In this document: one piece after another, positions 31,074-39,968 of the stretch
Position numbering within the stretch: the stretch's first letter is position 1
Layout of the letters: the number at the start of each line of letters is the position of its first letter
Assembly: GCA_963832725.1 (NCBI GenBank)
Contig: CAWHVG010000005.1
Coordinates: 1,426,001 to 1,490,000, forward strand
DNA length: 64,000 nucleotides
Source of the DNA: JAEZBP01 sp963832725
GTDB taxonomy: Bacteria > Myxococcota_A > Polyangia > Polyangiales > Sandaracinaceae
Direction of reading: 5' to 3'
Position numbers and translations under genes: made by a program
The notes under the pieces: model-generated
Database searches by the model: none
What the model was told of the DNA's origin: nothing
What the model saw: the letters and a program-made list of their open reading frames with translations, nothing else

Positions 31074-31750
31074 GCCGAGCGATCGCGTTGCTGGCCGTGT
31101 TCTCGTTCGCCGTCCTCTCGTTCGTCGGCCCGGCGACGGCGCAGGAGGTCCCGGCCGAGGCGACCGGAGCGGCGCCGCTCCCACCTCGCGTCCCCACCGG
31201 CCGCGCCGTGGTGTTCGTGGAGAGCGCCGACGGCGTCGACGCCTTCGCGAGGATCTACCTCTACGAGGTCGTCGCCGGTCGCCTTCGCGATCGCGGCTTC
31301 GCGGTCGAAGAGGGCAGCATCGAGGACGAGCCGCGCCCTCCGATGACCTGCCTCGACGATCCGGACTGCGTCCGTTCGCTCTCCGCCCGGCTCCAGGCCC
31401 CGCTGGTCCTGGCCATGCGAATCGAGGCGGCCGGCGCGGGCCGCGTGCGAGTGACCTGGCGCCGGAGCGACGGCGACGACACGCGGGTGATCGAGGACGA
31501 GGAAGGTGCGGTCGCGACGTCGCTCTACCAGACCCTCTCCGCGCTCGATCCGAGCGCCGTGCCCTGCGTCATCGTGCTGGCCGGCGAGGTGCCGCAGCTT
31601 CGGGTCGCGGTGGACGGCCAAGCGGTGTCGCTTCCGCAGCAAATCACGGCCGGCGAGCACACCGCCCAGGCCACCGCACCCGGCCGCGAGCCGTGGTCCG
31701 GTCCGCTCTCCTGCGAAGGCGGCCGCGTCCTCCGCCTCCGCGTCGATTGA
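31070..31750 (+). CDS. secreted protein coupled to Ser/Thr kinase
   Basis: 226 residues. Signal peptide RAIALLAVFSFAVLSFVGPATAQ, a central domain (AVVFVESADGVDAFARIYLYEVVAGRLRDRGF) with a Cys pair (MTCLDDPDCV), and a PEGA-like ending (LRVAVDGQAVSLPQQITAGEHTAQATAPGREPW). Its GTG start overlaps the kinase stop by 4 nt. The coupling suggests it works with the extracytoplasmic part of that kinase. Function otherwise unknown. Confidence 0.82.
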   Translation: MSRAIALLAVFSFAVLSFVGPATAQEVPAEATGAAPLPPRVPTGRAVVFVESADGVDAFARIYLYEVVAGRLRDRGFAVEEGSIEDEPRPPMTCLDDPDCVRSLSARLQAPLVLAMRIEAAGAGRVRVTWRRSDGDDTRVIEDEEGAVATSLYQTLSALDPSAVPCVIVLAGEVPQLRVAVDGQAVSLPQQITAGEHTAQATAPGREPWSGPLSCEGGRVLRLRVD

Positions 31751-31895
31751 AGGGCTGTCGATGGGTCTCCCGTCGCCCCGCGGCCGATCCGGCCCCATCC
31801 GCGGCGTTGTCGCTCGTCGCGTCGGTCTCGCTCCGCAAGACGAGCTCGCTCGCACGCCGCCGGGAAAACGGGAGCCCGCGCACGTACCATGCGGC

Positions 31896-32834
31896 ATGAC
31901 CGGTGCAGAAGCGCATGAGGGATCCGTACGGAAGGGACTGCGATGGCTGTCCGTGGCGCTCGCGCTGCTGGGTGCCGTCGGCTGCTACGAGGCCCACGAA
32001 CGGCCGAGCTCCGGCTTCGACGCGCACGTGAGCCTTCCCGATGCCGGCCCGCCCGACGCGGGGAGGCCGGACACCGGACCGCCGGACGGCGGGAGGCCGG
32101 ACACCGGACCGCCGGACGCCGGAGTCGACGGCGGTCCGCATCCCTGCGGCTCGGGCACCTGCGGTCCGGGTGAGATCTGCATCACGGGGCGCTGCGCTGG
32201 ATGCTGCGACGTCCCTCCCGAGTGCATCCCCATCCCCTCGGGCTGCAGCGGCGCGCTGGCATGCGACTGCTTCGACGCCGACCCCTGCGGCGGCTGCACG
32301 ACCTGCCAGGCGGTCACCGCGGGGGAGATCATGTGCGGCAACTGCATGTGCGCCTGCGCGGCGCCGTGGAGCCCCATCGCCACGCCCGACGGGCCGCGGG
32401 CGATCGCGACCCTGCGCGAAGGCGACCTGGTCTACAGCGTCGATCGCGGCGCGCTGACCATCGTCCCCATCGCACGCGTGCGGCGCCATCCCGTGAGCCG
32501 GCACGCCCTCGTGCGCCTCACCCTGATCGGCGGCGGCGTGGTGGAGATGAGCGGCACGCACCCCACCGCCGACGGCCGCAGATTCGACGCGCTCGCGCCC
32601 GGTGACACGCTCGGCGACGCGACGATCGCGTCGGTCGAGACCGTCCCCTACGACGAGCCGCGCACCTACGACATCCTCCCGGCCTCCGACACGGGAACCT
32701 ACTTCGTCGGCGACGCGTGGATCGGAAGCACGATGCACCCGGCCGGCGTCGGGTGCGCCGCGGGATGCGCGGTCGCATCGGAACGACGCGCGAGCGACTC
32801 GAGCCGGCCCGGCGCCCACCTCGACGCCAAGTGA
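31896..32834 (+). CDS. lipoprotein with Hint (intein-like) domain
   Basis: 312 residues. Signal LRWLSVALALLGAVGC (lipobox AVGC), a low-complexity tether repeating GPPDAGRPDT, a Cys-dense segment (CGSGTCGPGEICITGRCAGCC...CDCFDADPCGGCTTC), then a Hint fold: Cys followed by APWSPIATPDGPRAIATLREGDLVYS, a mid-domain SGTHPTADGR (the T-x-x-H-type block B), DALAPGDTL and TYDILPASDTGTYFVGDAWIGSTM. Hint domains cleave or splice at the N-terminal Cys in inteins and hedgehog-like proteins; the usual C-terminal His-Asn is not obvious here, so cleavage without splicing is more likely. Self-processing is inferred, not shown. Confidence 0.83.
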   Translation: MTGAEAHEGSVRKGLRWLSVALALLGAVGCYEAHERPSSGFDAHVSLPDAGPPDAGRPDTGPPDGGRPDTGPPDAGVDGGPHPCGSGTCGPGEICITGRCAGCCDVPPECIPIPSGCSGALACDCFDADPCGGCTTCQAVTAGEIMCGNCMCACAAPWSPIATPDGPRAIATLREGDLVYSVDRGALTIVPIARVRRHPVSRHALVRLTLIGGGVVEMSGTHPTADGRRFDALAPGDTLGDATIASVETVPYDEPRTYDILPASDTGTYFVGDAWIGSTMHPAGVGCAAGCAVASERRASDSSRPGAHLDAK

Positions 32835-32947
32835 CGCGGGCTCGCGTCGAGCCATCCGCGCCACGAGTCGACGCGGGCGGAGGTGCGCTGGAGCCCCGCT
32901 CCGGCGCGTGAGGCCGGTTCCGACCAGCGAACCGTCGCGGCGGGCGC

Positions 32948-33457
32948 TCAGCGCCGGCGGCGGCGTGTGGTCGAGTAGGGGTTGGTCTGCACGAAGAACG
33001 TGAACGTGTAGTGGTAGCCGTTCTCGAGGGCTTCTTGCTCGCCGACCAGCGGCAGGAAGTTCCCGCGCGCGACCTGCCCCGCGACCTGATAGCCGCCCTC
33101 GCAGACCTCGACCGTGTTCTGCGACTGCGGCGGCAACGCGACGGTGCGGGCGCAGGGGCCGCTCACCCAGACCACCAACCCGTGCTCGGTCTCGTTGGCG
33201 ACCGTCACCTGCGGCCAGGCGTCCGGATCCGGCGCGCCGCCGACGTCCGCCGGAGGGAGCTCGCCGTGCTCGACCTGCACACGCTGAGCGACGCTCTCGG
33301 CCACCGTCTGCCGCGCGACCTCGCGCTCCGCATCCGCGAACCCGATCTCTTCGATGGTCACGCGAAGCGGCCGGCCGGACGAGGTCCCCGGCGTGCCCGA
33401 TGCGGCGCCGCAGGCCAACAGCAGGCTCGAGCTCAAGACGACGACGGCGGCCCGCAT
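32948..33457 (-). CDS. lipoprotein of unknown function
   Basis: 169 residues. Signal MRAAVVVLSSSLLLAC (lipobox LLAC), then a charged helix (FADAEREVARQTVAESVAQRVQVEHG) and a beta region with a Cys pair (VSGPCARTVALPPQSQNTVEVCEGGYQVAG), which looks like a small Ig-like or DUF-type domain; it ends NPYSTTRRRR. No family assigned. A TTG at 33475 is an alternative start, but a TACGAT hexamer 8 nt upstream favours the ATG at 33457. Confidence 0.76.
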   Translation of the reverse strand: MRAAVVVLSSSLLLACGAASGTPGTSSGRPLRVTIEEIGFADAEREVARQTVAESVAQRVQVEHGELPPADVGGAPDPDAWPQVTVANETEHGLVVWVSGPCARTVALPPQSQNTVEVCEGGYQVAGQVARGNFLPLVGEQEALENGYHYTFTFFVQTNPYSTTRRRRR

Positions 33458-33465
33458 GAGCGCGC

Positions 33466-33471
33466 ATCGTA
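33466..33471 (-). promoter_or_regulatory. candidate -10 element, leaderless start
   Basis: TACGAT on the minus strand ends 8 nt before the ATG at 33457. Confidence 0.45.
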
Positions 33472-33509
33472 CCAAGCCCGGACGCCCCGCGGGGAACGGT
33501 CTGTCACGT

Positions 33510-34721
33510 TCATCGCGTGAGCGCCCTCTGCTCGACGCGCGCCAGCCAGAGCGCCACCGGAAAGAAGCCGAGCATGATGGCCGCCGTGAGCAAATAGGGC
33601 GTCACGGTGCTGCCCGCGAAGAGGATGGTGCCGACCAGCGGACCGAGCATCCCTCCGGCGTCGCCGCAGAGCTGGAGCAACCCGGCGCCGGTTCCGCGCC
33701 GCTCGGGCGGTACGATCGCGCCCATCGCCACCAGGAGCGAGGGCCCGAGCCCGGCCGTCGCGAGACCGACCACGGCCACGCCGGCCGCCGTGCCGAGCGT
33801 GGAGGTCGTCAGCGCGATGACGACCAACCCCGCCGCCAGCAGCAACGTCGACGCAGCCGCCACCCGCGCGTGGGCTCGCAAGCGATCGCCGAGACGCCCG
33901 GCCAAAGGCGTGAACCCGGCATCCACGATCGACATCAGCCCCATGAGCAAGCCCGAGGTCCCCTGCGCGTCGCGGCCGAAGACGACCAGATGCCGGCTCT
34001 CCACCAAGAGCGCGAGCGTGGTCAGCACCATCCCGCCGGCGGCGAAGCTGAGCGCGAAGTTGAGCGCGCCGATGCCGAGCAGGCGGCCGTCCCGCATGGC
34101 CCCGAGCGTCTCGCGGATGGGCGGGCGGTGCCCGATCGACGCCCGCAAATCCGGCACGCTGAAGTACGCCGCCACCAACGCCAGGCTCACCGAGCCGCCC
34201 GCGATGGCGAAGGTCATCACGTCGGAGGTCACGTCCGCGAGCACGCCGCCGACCACGAACCCGACCGGCACACCGATCACGATGGTCGCGCGCACCGTCC
34301 CCGCCGACGCGCCGACGCGGGCCCTACCGCCGCCGTGGAGCGCGAGCGCCGACGCGGACACGAACACGCAGGCCGACGCCGGCCCGTGGAGGAGCCTTCC
34401 GCCGAGGAAGCCGGCCCCCACGTGATGGGTGACCAGCCCCAGCACGTAGAGCCCGATCACCACCACCTGCAGCGCGAGCCCGAGCAAGAGCGTCCGCCGG
34501 CCGCCGATCCGGTCGACCAGCATCCCCACGAAAGGCGCCGTCACGACCCGCATCGCGCGGTTCGCCGCCAGGATGACGCCGATGAAAGGCAGCGAGAGCC
34601 CGACCCGCTGCCCGACGATCGGGAAGATCGGAAAGACCATCCCGCCCGCGATCCCGGCCAGGAGCGTCCCGGGCGCCAGCGCCAGCGCGATGCTTCGCTC
34701 TGCCCCCTTCCCGCCGCTCAC
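33510..34721 (-). CDS. MFS transporter
   Basis: 403 residues with twelve predicted spans. The cytoplasmic loop between helices 2 and 3 carries the MFS signature (MLVDRIGGRRTLLLG), repeated after helix 8 (PLAGRLGDRLRAHARV). Inner-membrane secondary transporter, likely drug/metabolite efflux by general resemblance; the substrate cannot be told. GTG start at 34721 without a clear ribosome site. Divergent from a second MFS gene across a 144-bp spacer. Confidence 0.9.
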   Translation of the reverse strand: MSGGKGAERSIALALAPGTLLAGIAGGMVFPIFPIVGQRVGLSLPFIGVILAANRAMRVVTAPFVGMLVDRIGGRRTLLLGLALQVVVIGLYVLGLVTHHVGAGFLGGRLLHGPASACVFVSASALALHGGGRARVGASAGTVRATIVIGVPVGFVVGGVLADVTSDVMTFAIAGGSVSLALVAAYFSVPDLRASIGHRPPIRETLGAMRDGRLLGIGALNFALSFAAGGMVLTTLALLVESRHLVVFGRDAQGTSGLLMGLMSIVDAGFTPLAGRLGDRLRAHARVAAASTLLLAAGLVVIALTTSTLGTAAGVAVVGLATAGLGPSLLVAMGAIVPPERRGTGAGLLQLCGDAGGMLGPLVGTILFAGSTVTPYLLTAAIMLGFFPVALWLARVEQRALTR

Positions 34722-34853
34722 GAGGCGCCATCCGGCGCGAGGTCGGAGCGCGCGCCGGATGGCCGAGAGCGAAGCACGGCGTAGTCATGGGGAGCGGAGT
34801 CGCGCCGCGCAAGGCCTCGGGTGGCGGGACGGGAGGGCGCGCGCGTTGTGCTC

Positions 34854-34859
34854 TACGTT
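34854..34859 (+). promoter_or_regulatory. candidate -10 element, leaderless start
   Basis: TACGTT ends 6 nt before the GTG at 34866, which begins the conserved part of the transporter. Confidence 0.4.
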
Positions 34860-34865
34860 CCGTGG

Positions 34866-36074
34866 GTGAGCGCCGCCCGAGAGCCGAGCAACGTCCTGGT
34901 GGACGTCACCGCCACCACCTCGGTGCAGACGCTGGTCAGCCTCTCCAGCCTGACGGGGCCCGCCATCGCGCCGGCGATCGCGGCAAGCCTCGGCGTGGCG
35001 CCCGTCCTCATCGGCTACATGGTCTCGCTCGTCTACGGCGGCGCCATGATCACCTCGCTGATGGGCGGCACGCTGGTCGGCCGCTTCGGCGCCGGCCGCA
35101 TCAGCCAGCTCGCCTGCGTCGCATCCGCGCTGGGCTTGCTCCTGGTCGCCACCGCCCAGATCGGTGGCGTGGCGCTGGGCGCGATCGCGATCGGCCTCGG
35201 CTACGGGCTGCCCAACCCCGCCGCGGCGCACATCCTGGTCAAATCCGGCGCGTCGAAGCACCGCAACCTGATCTTCTCCATCAAGCAGACCGGCGTCCCC
35301 CTCGGCGGCGTGCTCGCCGGCGTGGCCGCGCCTCGCATCGCCACTCACGCCTCCTGGCGCTGGGCGCCCGTCGCCTTCGCCGCCGCGTCGCTGCTCTCGG
35401 CGGCGGTGCTGCAGGTGAAGCGCAGTCAGTGGGACGACGACCGCGACCGGACCACACGCCTCGGTGGCGACCTCTTCGCCGGCTTGCGAGAGACCTGGCG
35501 CCACCCTGCCCTGCGCTCGCTCTCGCTCGTCGGCTTCTGCTACGCCGCGGTCCAGCTCTGCCTGACGACCTTCCTCGTCACCATGCTGGTCGAGGTCGCC
35601 GGCATGTCGCTGGTGACCGCAGGCGGCGTGCTGGCGGTCGTTCAGATCGCCGGCGCCAGCGGGCGCATCCTGTGGGGCTTCGTGGCCGACCGCCTCCACG
35701 ACGGCCTGGTCGTGCTGATCGCGCTCGGGCTGGTGATGATCGCGGGCACCGTGGCCACCGCCCTGATCTCGTCCGCCTGGCCGACGTGGCTGCTCTATCT
35801 CGTCCTGGCCGCCTACGGCGCGACCGCCGTCGCCTGGAACGGCGTCTACCTCGCCGAGGTCGCGCGCCTGGCGCCCGAAGGCGCCGCGAGCCGAGCCACC
35901 GGCGCGTCGCTCTTCTTCACCTACGGCGGCGTCCTCTTCGGGCCGGCCAGCTTCACGCTCGTCCACGGCGCGGTGGACAGCTACCGCATCACCTTCGCGC
36001 TCCTCTCTGGTGCTGGCCTCCTCGGCCTCGTGCTGGCCTGGCGCGCTCGACGCGCGCTTCCGCCGCGTGACTGA
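34866..36074 (+). CDS. MFS transporter
   Basis: About 402 residues, twelve spans. MFS features: LSSLTGPAIAPAIAASLGV in helix 1, GGTLVGRFGAGRI in loop 2-3, and LWGFVADRLHDGL in loop 8-9. The helix 4-5 region GLPNPAAAHILVKSGASKHRNLIFSIKQTGVPLGG resembles the cyanate/nitrate-type CynX branch, so an anion substrate is possible but unproven. The frame is open from 34821, but GTG 34866 is preferred on promoter spacing and homology. Confidence 0.88.
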   Translation: MSAAREPSNVLVDVTATTSVQTLVSLSSLTGPAIAPAIAASLGVAPVLIGYMVSLVYGGAMITSLMGGTLVGRFGAGRISQLACVASALGLLLVATAQIGGVALGAIAIGLGYGLPNPAAAHILVKSGASKHRNLIFSIKQTGVPLGGVLAGVAAPRIATHASWRWAPVAFAAASLLSAAVLQVKRSQWDDDRDRTTRLGGDLFAGLRETWRHPALRSLSLVGFCYAAVQLCLTTFLVTMLVEVAGMSLVTAGGVLAVVQIAGASGRILWGFVADRLHDGLVVLIALGLVMIAGTVATALISSAWPTWLLYLVLAAYGATAVAWNGVYLAEVARLAPEGAASRATGASLFFTYGGVLFGPASFTLVHGAVDSYRITFALLSGAGLLGLVLAWRARRALPPRD

Positions 36075-36238
36075 CCGCGGCGGCGCGGGTCCGGATCCGC
36101 TGCCGGACGCTCCGTGACGAGGCGCGCTGATCGTCACCGACGACGACGACCACGACGACGGCTCGCCGCGCGGCCGATCGTGGGTGGCACCACCGTCGGC
36201 GTGGTCTGCCGGCACCGACTTCCGTGCCATGCTCCGGC

Positions 36239-37018
36239 GTGCCCGAAGGCGACACCATCTTCCGCGCCGCCCGCACGCTCGAGAGAGCGATCGGGGGGCG
36301 GAAGGTGCGGCGCGCGTGGAGCTGCAAGGGCGATCTCACGGCGCTGGAGTCACTGGCGGACCGGACCGTCGCGGCGGTGGAAGCGCGCGGCAAGCACCTC
36401 TTGCTCCGCTTCGACGACGGCCAGACGCTGCACACACACATGCGGATGGAGGGTCGCTGGGACATCTACCGCGACGGTGACCGCTGGGGCCGTCCCGCGG
36501 ATCGCGCGGTGGCGGTGGTGGAGACCGAGGAATGGACCGCCGTCTGCTTCGACGCCCCGCTGGTCGAGCTGGTGCGAGGCGACCCCGAGCTGGTCCGCCG
36601 GCTCGGGCCCGATCTCTTGGATCCGGCGGCCGATCTCGACGAGGCCGTGCGGCGGCTGCGAGCGCTGGACGCCTCGACCATCGGCGAGGCCCTGATGCGT
36701 CAGGACGCCGTCGCGGGCATCGGCAACGTCTACAAGTCCGAGACGCTCTTTCTCGGGCGCGTCGATCCCTTCGTGGCCGTCGGCGCGCTTCCCGACGAGA
36801 CCCTCCACGCGCTCCTGAACGAGGCCCGCCGCCTGATGAAGCAGAACCTCCGCGGCGGCGCGCGTACGACCCGGCGCCGCTTCGGCGGCCCCGCCCTCTG
36901 GGTCTACGGCCGCTCGGGGAAGCCCTGCCTCGAATGCGGCGATCGCATCCGAATGCGCCGCCAAGGCCAGGCGGGGCGCTCCACCTACTTCTGCCCACGC
37001 TGCCAAGCAGTCCGTTGA
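36239..37018 (+). CDS. nei: Fpg/Nei family DNA glycosylase (endonuclease VIII)
   Basis: 259 residues. It must begin at the GTG at 36239 because catalysis needs Pro2 and Glu3 (MPEGDTIFRAARTL). Lys52 in ARGKHLLLRF and the helix-two-turn-helix VAGIGNVYKSETLF are present, and the C-terminal zinc finger reads CLECGDRIR...YFCPRC. Nei removes oxidised pyrimidines and nicks the abasic site by beta,delta-elimination; PEGDT at the N-terminus favours Nei over MutM (PELPE). Upstream in-frame ATG codons would bury the catalytic proline. Confidence 0.93.
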   Translation: MPEGDTIFRAARTLERAIGGRKVRRAWSCKGDLTALESLADRTVAAVEARGKHLLLRFDDGQTLHTHMRMEGRWDIYRDGDRWGRPADRAVAVVETEEWTAVCFDAPLVELVRGDPELVRRLGPDLLDPAADLDEAVRRLRALDASTIGEALMRQDAVAGIGNVYKSETLFLGRVDPFVAVGALPDETLHALLNEARRLMKQNLRGGARTTRRRFGGPALWVYGRSGKPCLECGDRIRMRRQGQAGRSTYFCPRCQAVR

Positions 37019-37177
37019 AGAACCTCCCTCCTCGGCTTTCGGGCACGCGACCCATCTGTGCCTCCGAGCCTCACGACGCGCGACAACGGACAGCGCCCAC
37101 GGTTGCGGGCTCCCGAGACTCCGGCGGGTTGTACTTGGGTCGGGCGGCGACATTGGCGTAGGCTCCCAGCTGGCGCC

Positions 37178-38518
37178 ATGAGCAACCCTCCCGCCAAAGA
37201 CGCGGGCTACGGCGAGCATTCTCTCTTCGACGACGACGATTTCGACGACGGCGAGAACCGCACCGTCGTGGACACCTCGTTCTGGAAACAGCCGGAGATC
37301 CCGCATTACCCGGCTCTCGCGACCTTCGGCCGCTTCGAGATCCTCGGCCGGATCGCGCGCGGCGGCATGGCCGAGGTGTACCTGGCGCGGGAGCCCGAGG
37401 ACGACGGCAGCGTGCGCCACATCGTGGTCAAACGCGTGCTGCCGGAGATGGAGGACAACCCCGACTTCCTCAGGATGTTCCTCGAGGAGGGGAAGACCGC
37501 CGTCCGCCTCTACCACACCAACGTCTGCCACGTGTACGAGTGCGGCGAGATCGACGGCACGGCGTTCATGGCGCTCGAGTGGGTCTACGGCCCCTCGCTC
37601 CAGGACGTGATCCGGCGCGCCGCGGCGAAGGGCAGCGCCGTCCCCTGGCCGGTCGCGGTGGAGATCGTCGCCCAGGTCGCGTCGGCCCTGCAGTACGTCC
37701 ATCACGCCAAGGGCGTCGGCGGCCGGCCGCTGAACATCGTCCACCGCGACGTCAGCCCCCACAACGTGATGATGAGCTGGAGCGGCAACGTGAAGCTGCT
37801 CGACTTCGGCATCGCCAAGACGAGCTCCGACGGCGATCAGGGTGGAGGCGCGGCCGGCAAGTACGGCTACATGTCGCCCGAGCAAGCGCAGTCGCGGCCG
37901 ATCGACGGCCGCTCCGACATCTTCGCGCTCGGCATCGTCCTCTACGAGGCGCTCACCGGGAAGGCGCTCTACGACCGGCCGACCCTCCTCGAGACGCTGA
38001 GCGCGATCGTCCGTGAGCCGGTCCCCTCCGTTCGCACCGACCGACCCGAGCTGCCCGAAGCGCTCGATCACATCGTGCAGCGCGCGCTCGCCAAGGATCC
38101 CGCGGCGCGCTTCCAGAGCGCGGGCGAGATGCGCGCGGCGTTGAAACAAGCGCTGCGCTCCACCGGACAGACGGTGCTGGACAAGCGCATCTCCCTGATG
38201 CTCGACAGCTTCTTCGACGCCAAAGACAAGATGCCGCTCAATGCCGACGGCAAGCAGGTCACCGGATCGTTCCCTGCGCTGACCGCGATGGGCGCCGCCG
38301 CAGCGATCGAAGAGGTGACCTTCGAGACCTTCGCCCACGACAGCGAGCGACCTCCGCCGGGCCGCGAGCCGCTGCCGACGATGGACTTGCCGCGGATCGC
38401 CGCGAAGAAGAAGAAGAAGATGCGGAGCGACGTGCTCCTCTGGGTCGGCTTCGGGATGCTCTTCGTGCTCGCGATGGCCGGCGGAGGTGCCGCCGCGTTG
38501 TGGCTGCTCCGCAACTGA
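37178..38518 (+). CDS. tail-anchored Ser/Thr protein kinase (fourth of four)
   Basis: 446 residues. An acidic N-terminus (LFDDDDFDDGENRTVVDTSF) precedes the kinase domain: GRIARGGMAEVYLA, IVVKRVLP, IVHRDVSPHNVMM near residue 188, LLDFGIAK, GYMSPEQAQ. After a linker comes a Lys-rich stop-transfer (AAKKKKKMRS) and one span at the very C-terminus (DVLLWVGFGMLFVLAMAGGGAAALWLL), so the kinase faces the cytoplasm with almost nothing outside. A TAGGCT hexamer lies 13 nt before the ATG. HRDVSPHN is the variant loop typical of myxobacterial kinases. Confidence 0.93.
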   Translation: MSNPPAKDAGYGEHSLFDDDDFDDGENRTVVDTSFWKQPEIPHYPALATFGRFEILGRIARGGMAEVYLAREPEDDGSVRHIVVKRVLPEMEDNPDFLRMFLEEGKTAVRLYHTNVCHVYECGEIDGTAFMALEWVYGPSLQDVIRRAAAKGSAVPWPVAVEIVAQVASALQYVHHAKGVGGRPLNIVHRDVSPHNVMMSWSGNVKLLDFGIAKTSSDGDQGGGAAGKYGYMSPEQAQSRPIDGRSDIFALGIVLYEALTGKALYDRPTLLETLSAIVREPVPSVRTDRPELPEALDHIVQRALAKDPAARFQSAGEMRAALKQALRSTGQTVLDKRISLMLDSFFDAKDKMPLNADGKQVTGSFPALTAMGAAAAIEEVTFETFAHDSERPPPGREPLPTMDLPRIAAKKKKKMRSDVLLWVGFGMLFVLAMAGGGAAALWLLRN

Positions 38519-38582
38519 GCCGAAGGGTCCGCGAGGCGCGAACGGGGTTGCCAGCGAGGCGTCCGGGCCTGAAGCAGTGAGC

Positions 38583-39356
38583 ATGGGTGAGGGACGCAAG
38601 ATCGCGCTGGTCAGCGGAGCGAACCGCGGCATCGGCAAGGAGATCGCCCGCAAGCTGGCGCAGGCCGGGCTCGACGTGGTGATCGGGAGCCGGGACCTGG
38701 AGGCGGGCCGGCGCACAGCCGACGAGGTCGGCGCCCGCGCGCATCCTCTCGACGTGACCAGCCGGCAGAGCATCGGGGCGCTGGCGGAGGACCTCCCCCA
38801 CGTGGACGTGCTGGTGAACAACGCCGGCATCGCCCTCGACGGCTTCGACGGCGAGGTGGCGCGCAAGACCATCGAGGTGAACTTCCTCGGCGCGATGCAC
38901 CTCACCGACACGCTGCTGCCCAAGATGCGACCGGGCGGACGGATTGTGATGGTCTCGAGCGGGATGGGCGATCTCTCCCGATTCGGCGCCCGCCCGCGCC
39001 AGTGCTTCGAGAATCCCGAGCTGACCCGCGACGAGCTGGTCACGTTCGTGGAGAGCTTCGTGGTCGACGTGGAATCCGGCCTGCACGAGGCGCATGGCTG
39101 GCCCTCGTCCGCCTACTCCGTGAGCAAGGCCGCGCTCAACGCGCTCACCCGCCTCTTGGCGCGCGAGCTGGCGAACGATCCGCGCGCGATCCGCGTCAAC
39201 GCCGCCTGCCCCGGGTGGGTGGCGACGCGGATGGGCGGCCGACACGCGCCGCGCACGCCCGAGCAGGGCGCGGACACGCCCGCCTGGCTCGTGACCGGAG
39301 CGCCGGACACGCTCCAGGGCAGCATCTTCCGAGACCGCGAGCGCACCTCGTTCTGA
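38583..39356 (+). CDS. short-chain dehydrogenase/reductase
   Basis: 257 residues. Classical SDR: cofactor motif VSGANRGIGKEIA, the NNAGIALDGF strand, catalytic Ser in IVMVSSGMGDLSRFG and YSVSK (Tyr-x-x-x-Lys), and the PGWVATRM loop. An insertion after the Ser resembles the carbonyl-reductase subgroup (CBR1-like), which is NADPH-dependent. The ATG at 38583 is chosen; a GTG two codons before is possible. Its stop lies in the first unit of the 15-bp repeat array. Confidence 0.9.
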   Translation: MGEGRKIALVSGANRGIGKEIARKLAQAGLDVVIGSRDLEAGRRTADEVGARAHPLDVTSRQSIGALAEDLPHVDVLVNNAGIALDGFDGEVARKTIEVNFLGAMHLTDTLLPKMRPGGRIVMVSSGMGDLSRFGARPRQCFENPELTRDELVTFVESFVVDVESGLHEAHGWPSSAYSVSKAALNALTRLLARELANDPRAIRVNAACPGWVATRMGGRHAPRTPEQGADTPAWLVTGAPDTLQGSIFRDRERTSF

Positions 39357-39454
39357 GCTGCGTCGTTCTGAGCTGCGCACGTTCCGAGCTGCGACGTTCC
39401 GAGCTGCGACGTTCCGAGCTGCCACGTTCTGAGCTGCGACGTTCTGAGCTGCGA
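39355..39454. repeat. 15-nt tandem repeat
   Basis: Six copies and a partial of GAGCTGCGACGTTCC/T, one copy 16 nt long. It starts at the SDR stop codon and runs almost to the stop of the convergent GNAT gene, so it fills the convergent spacer. Confidence 0.9.
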
Positions 39455-39474
39455 GCCGGCCTCAGCTCGGCTGG

Positions 39475-39789
39475 TCAGGGCTGGAGGACGTCTCGGCTGG
39501 ACTCGTCGCGTTCGAACATCGCCAGCGCGAAGGGGCAGGTCGCGAGCACCTTGGTGCCGCTCTCGCGGGCCCAGGCGACCATCGTGTCGAAGAGGAGACG
39601 CCCCGCGCCGCGACCCTTCAGCGATGGGTCCGTCTCCGTGTGGTCGACGATGACCAGCGCCTCGTCCGCGCGCGAGAAGGTCATCTCGCCGAGCTGCTCG
39701 CCGCCCGCGCCGAACAGCGTGAAGTGGCCCCGGCGCTCGGCCTCCGAGAAGCGGACGGTGAGCTCTTCGCTCGTTCGTTCCTCCGACAT
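39475..39789 (-). CDS. GNAT-like N-acetyltransferase (small YjdJ/Gcn5-like type)
   Basis: 104 residues of the minimal GNAT_2 fold: EMTFSRADEALVIVDHTETDPSLKGRGAGRLLFDTMVAWARESGTKVLATCPFALAMFER. The pyrophosphate-binding loop is KGRGAGRLL. Family members bind acetyl-CoA, but substrates are mostly unknown. ATG start with no ribosome site. Confidence 0.9.
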   Translation of the reverse strand: MSEERTSEELTVRFSEAERRGHFTLFGAGGEQLGEMTFSRADEALVIVDHTETDPSLKGRGAGRLLFDTMVAWARESGTKVLATCPFALAMFERDESSRDVLQP

Positions 39790-39831
39790 CCGCGAACGAT
39801 GCCCGAAAGCGGAGCCCGGCGCGAGACGGCT

Positions 39832-39968
39832 TCAGCGCGAGCAGCGATTCCGCACCTCTTGGATGTAGAAGAGCAGCTCGTCGCGCCACTAATCGCCGTC
39901 CCAGATCCAGATCTGGTCGCCCTGCACGGCCACGATCGCTCGGTCGCGTCCTGGATCGCCAAGAACGG
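39832..39968 (-). pseudogene. C-terminal fragment of an unidentified gene, in-frame stop
   Basis: The minus strand reads PGRDRAIVAVQGDQIWIWDGD, then TAG (39889-39891), then WRDELLFYIQEVRNRCSR and TGA, all in one frame. The residues after the stop look like a genuine protein end, so this is probably a decayed gene. No family recognised. Confidence 0.4.
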
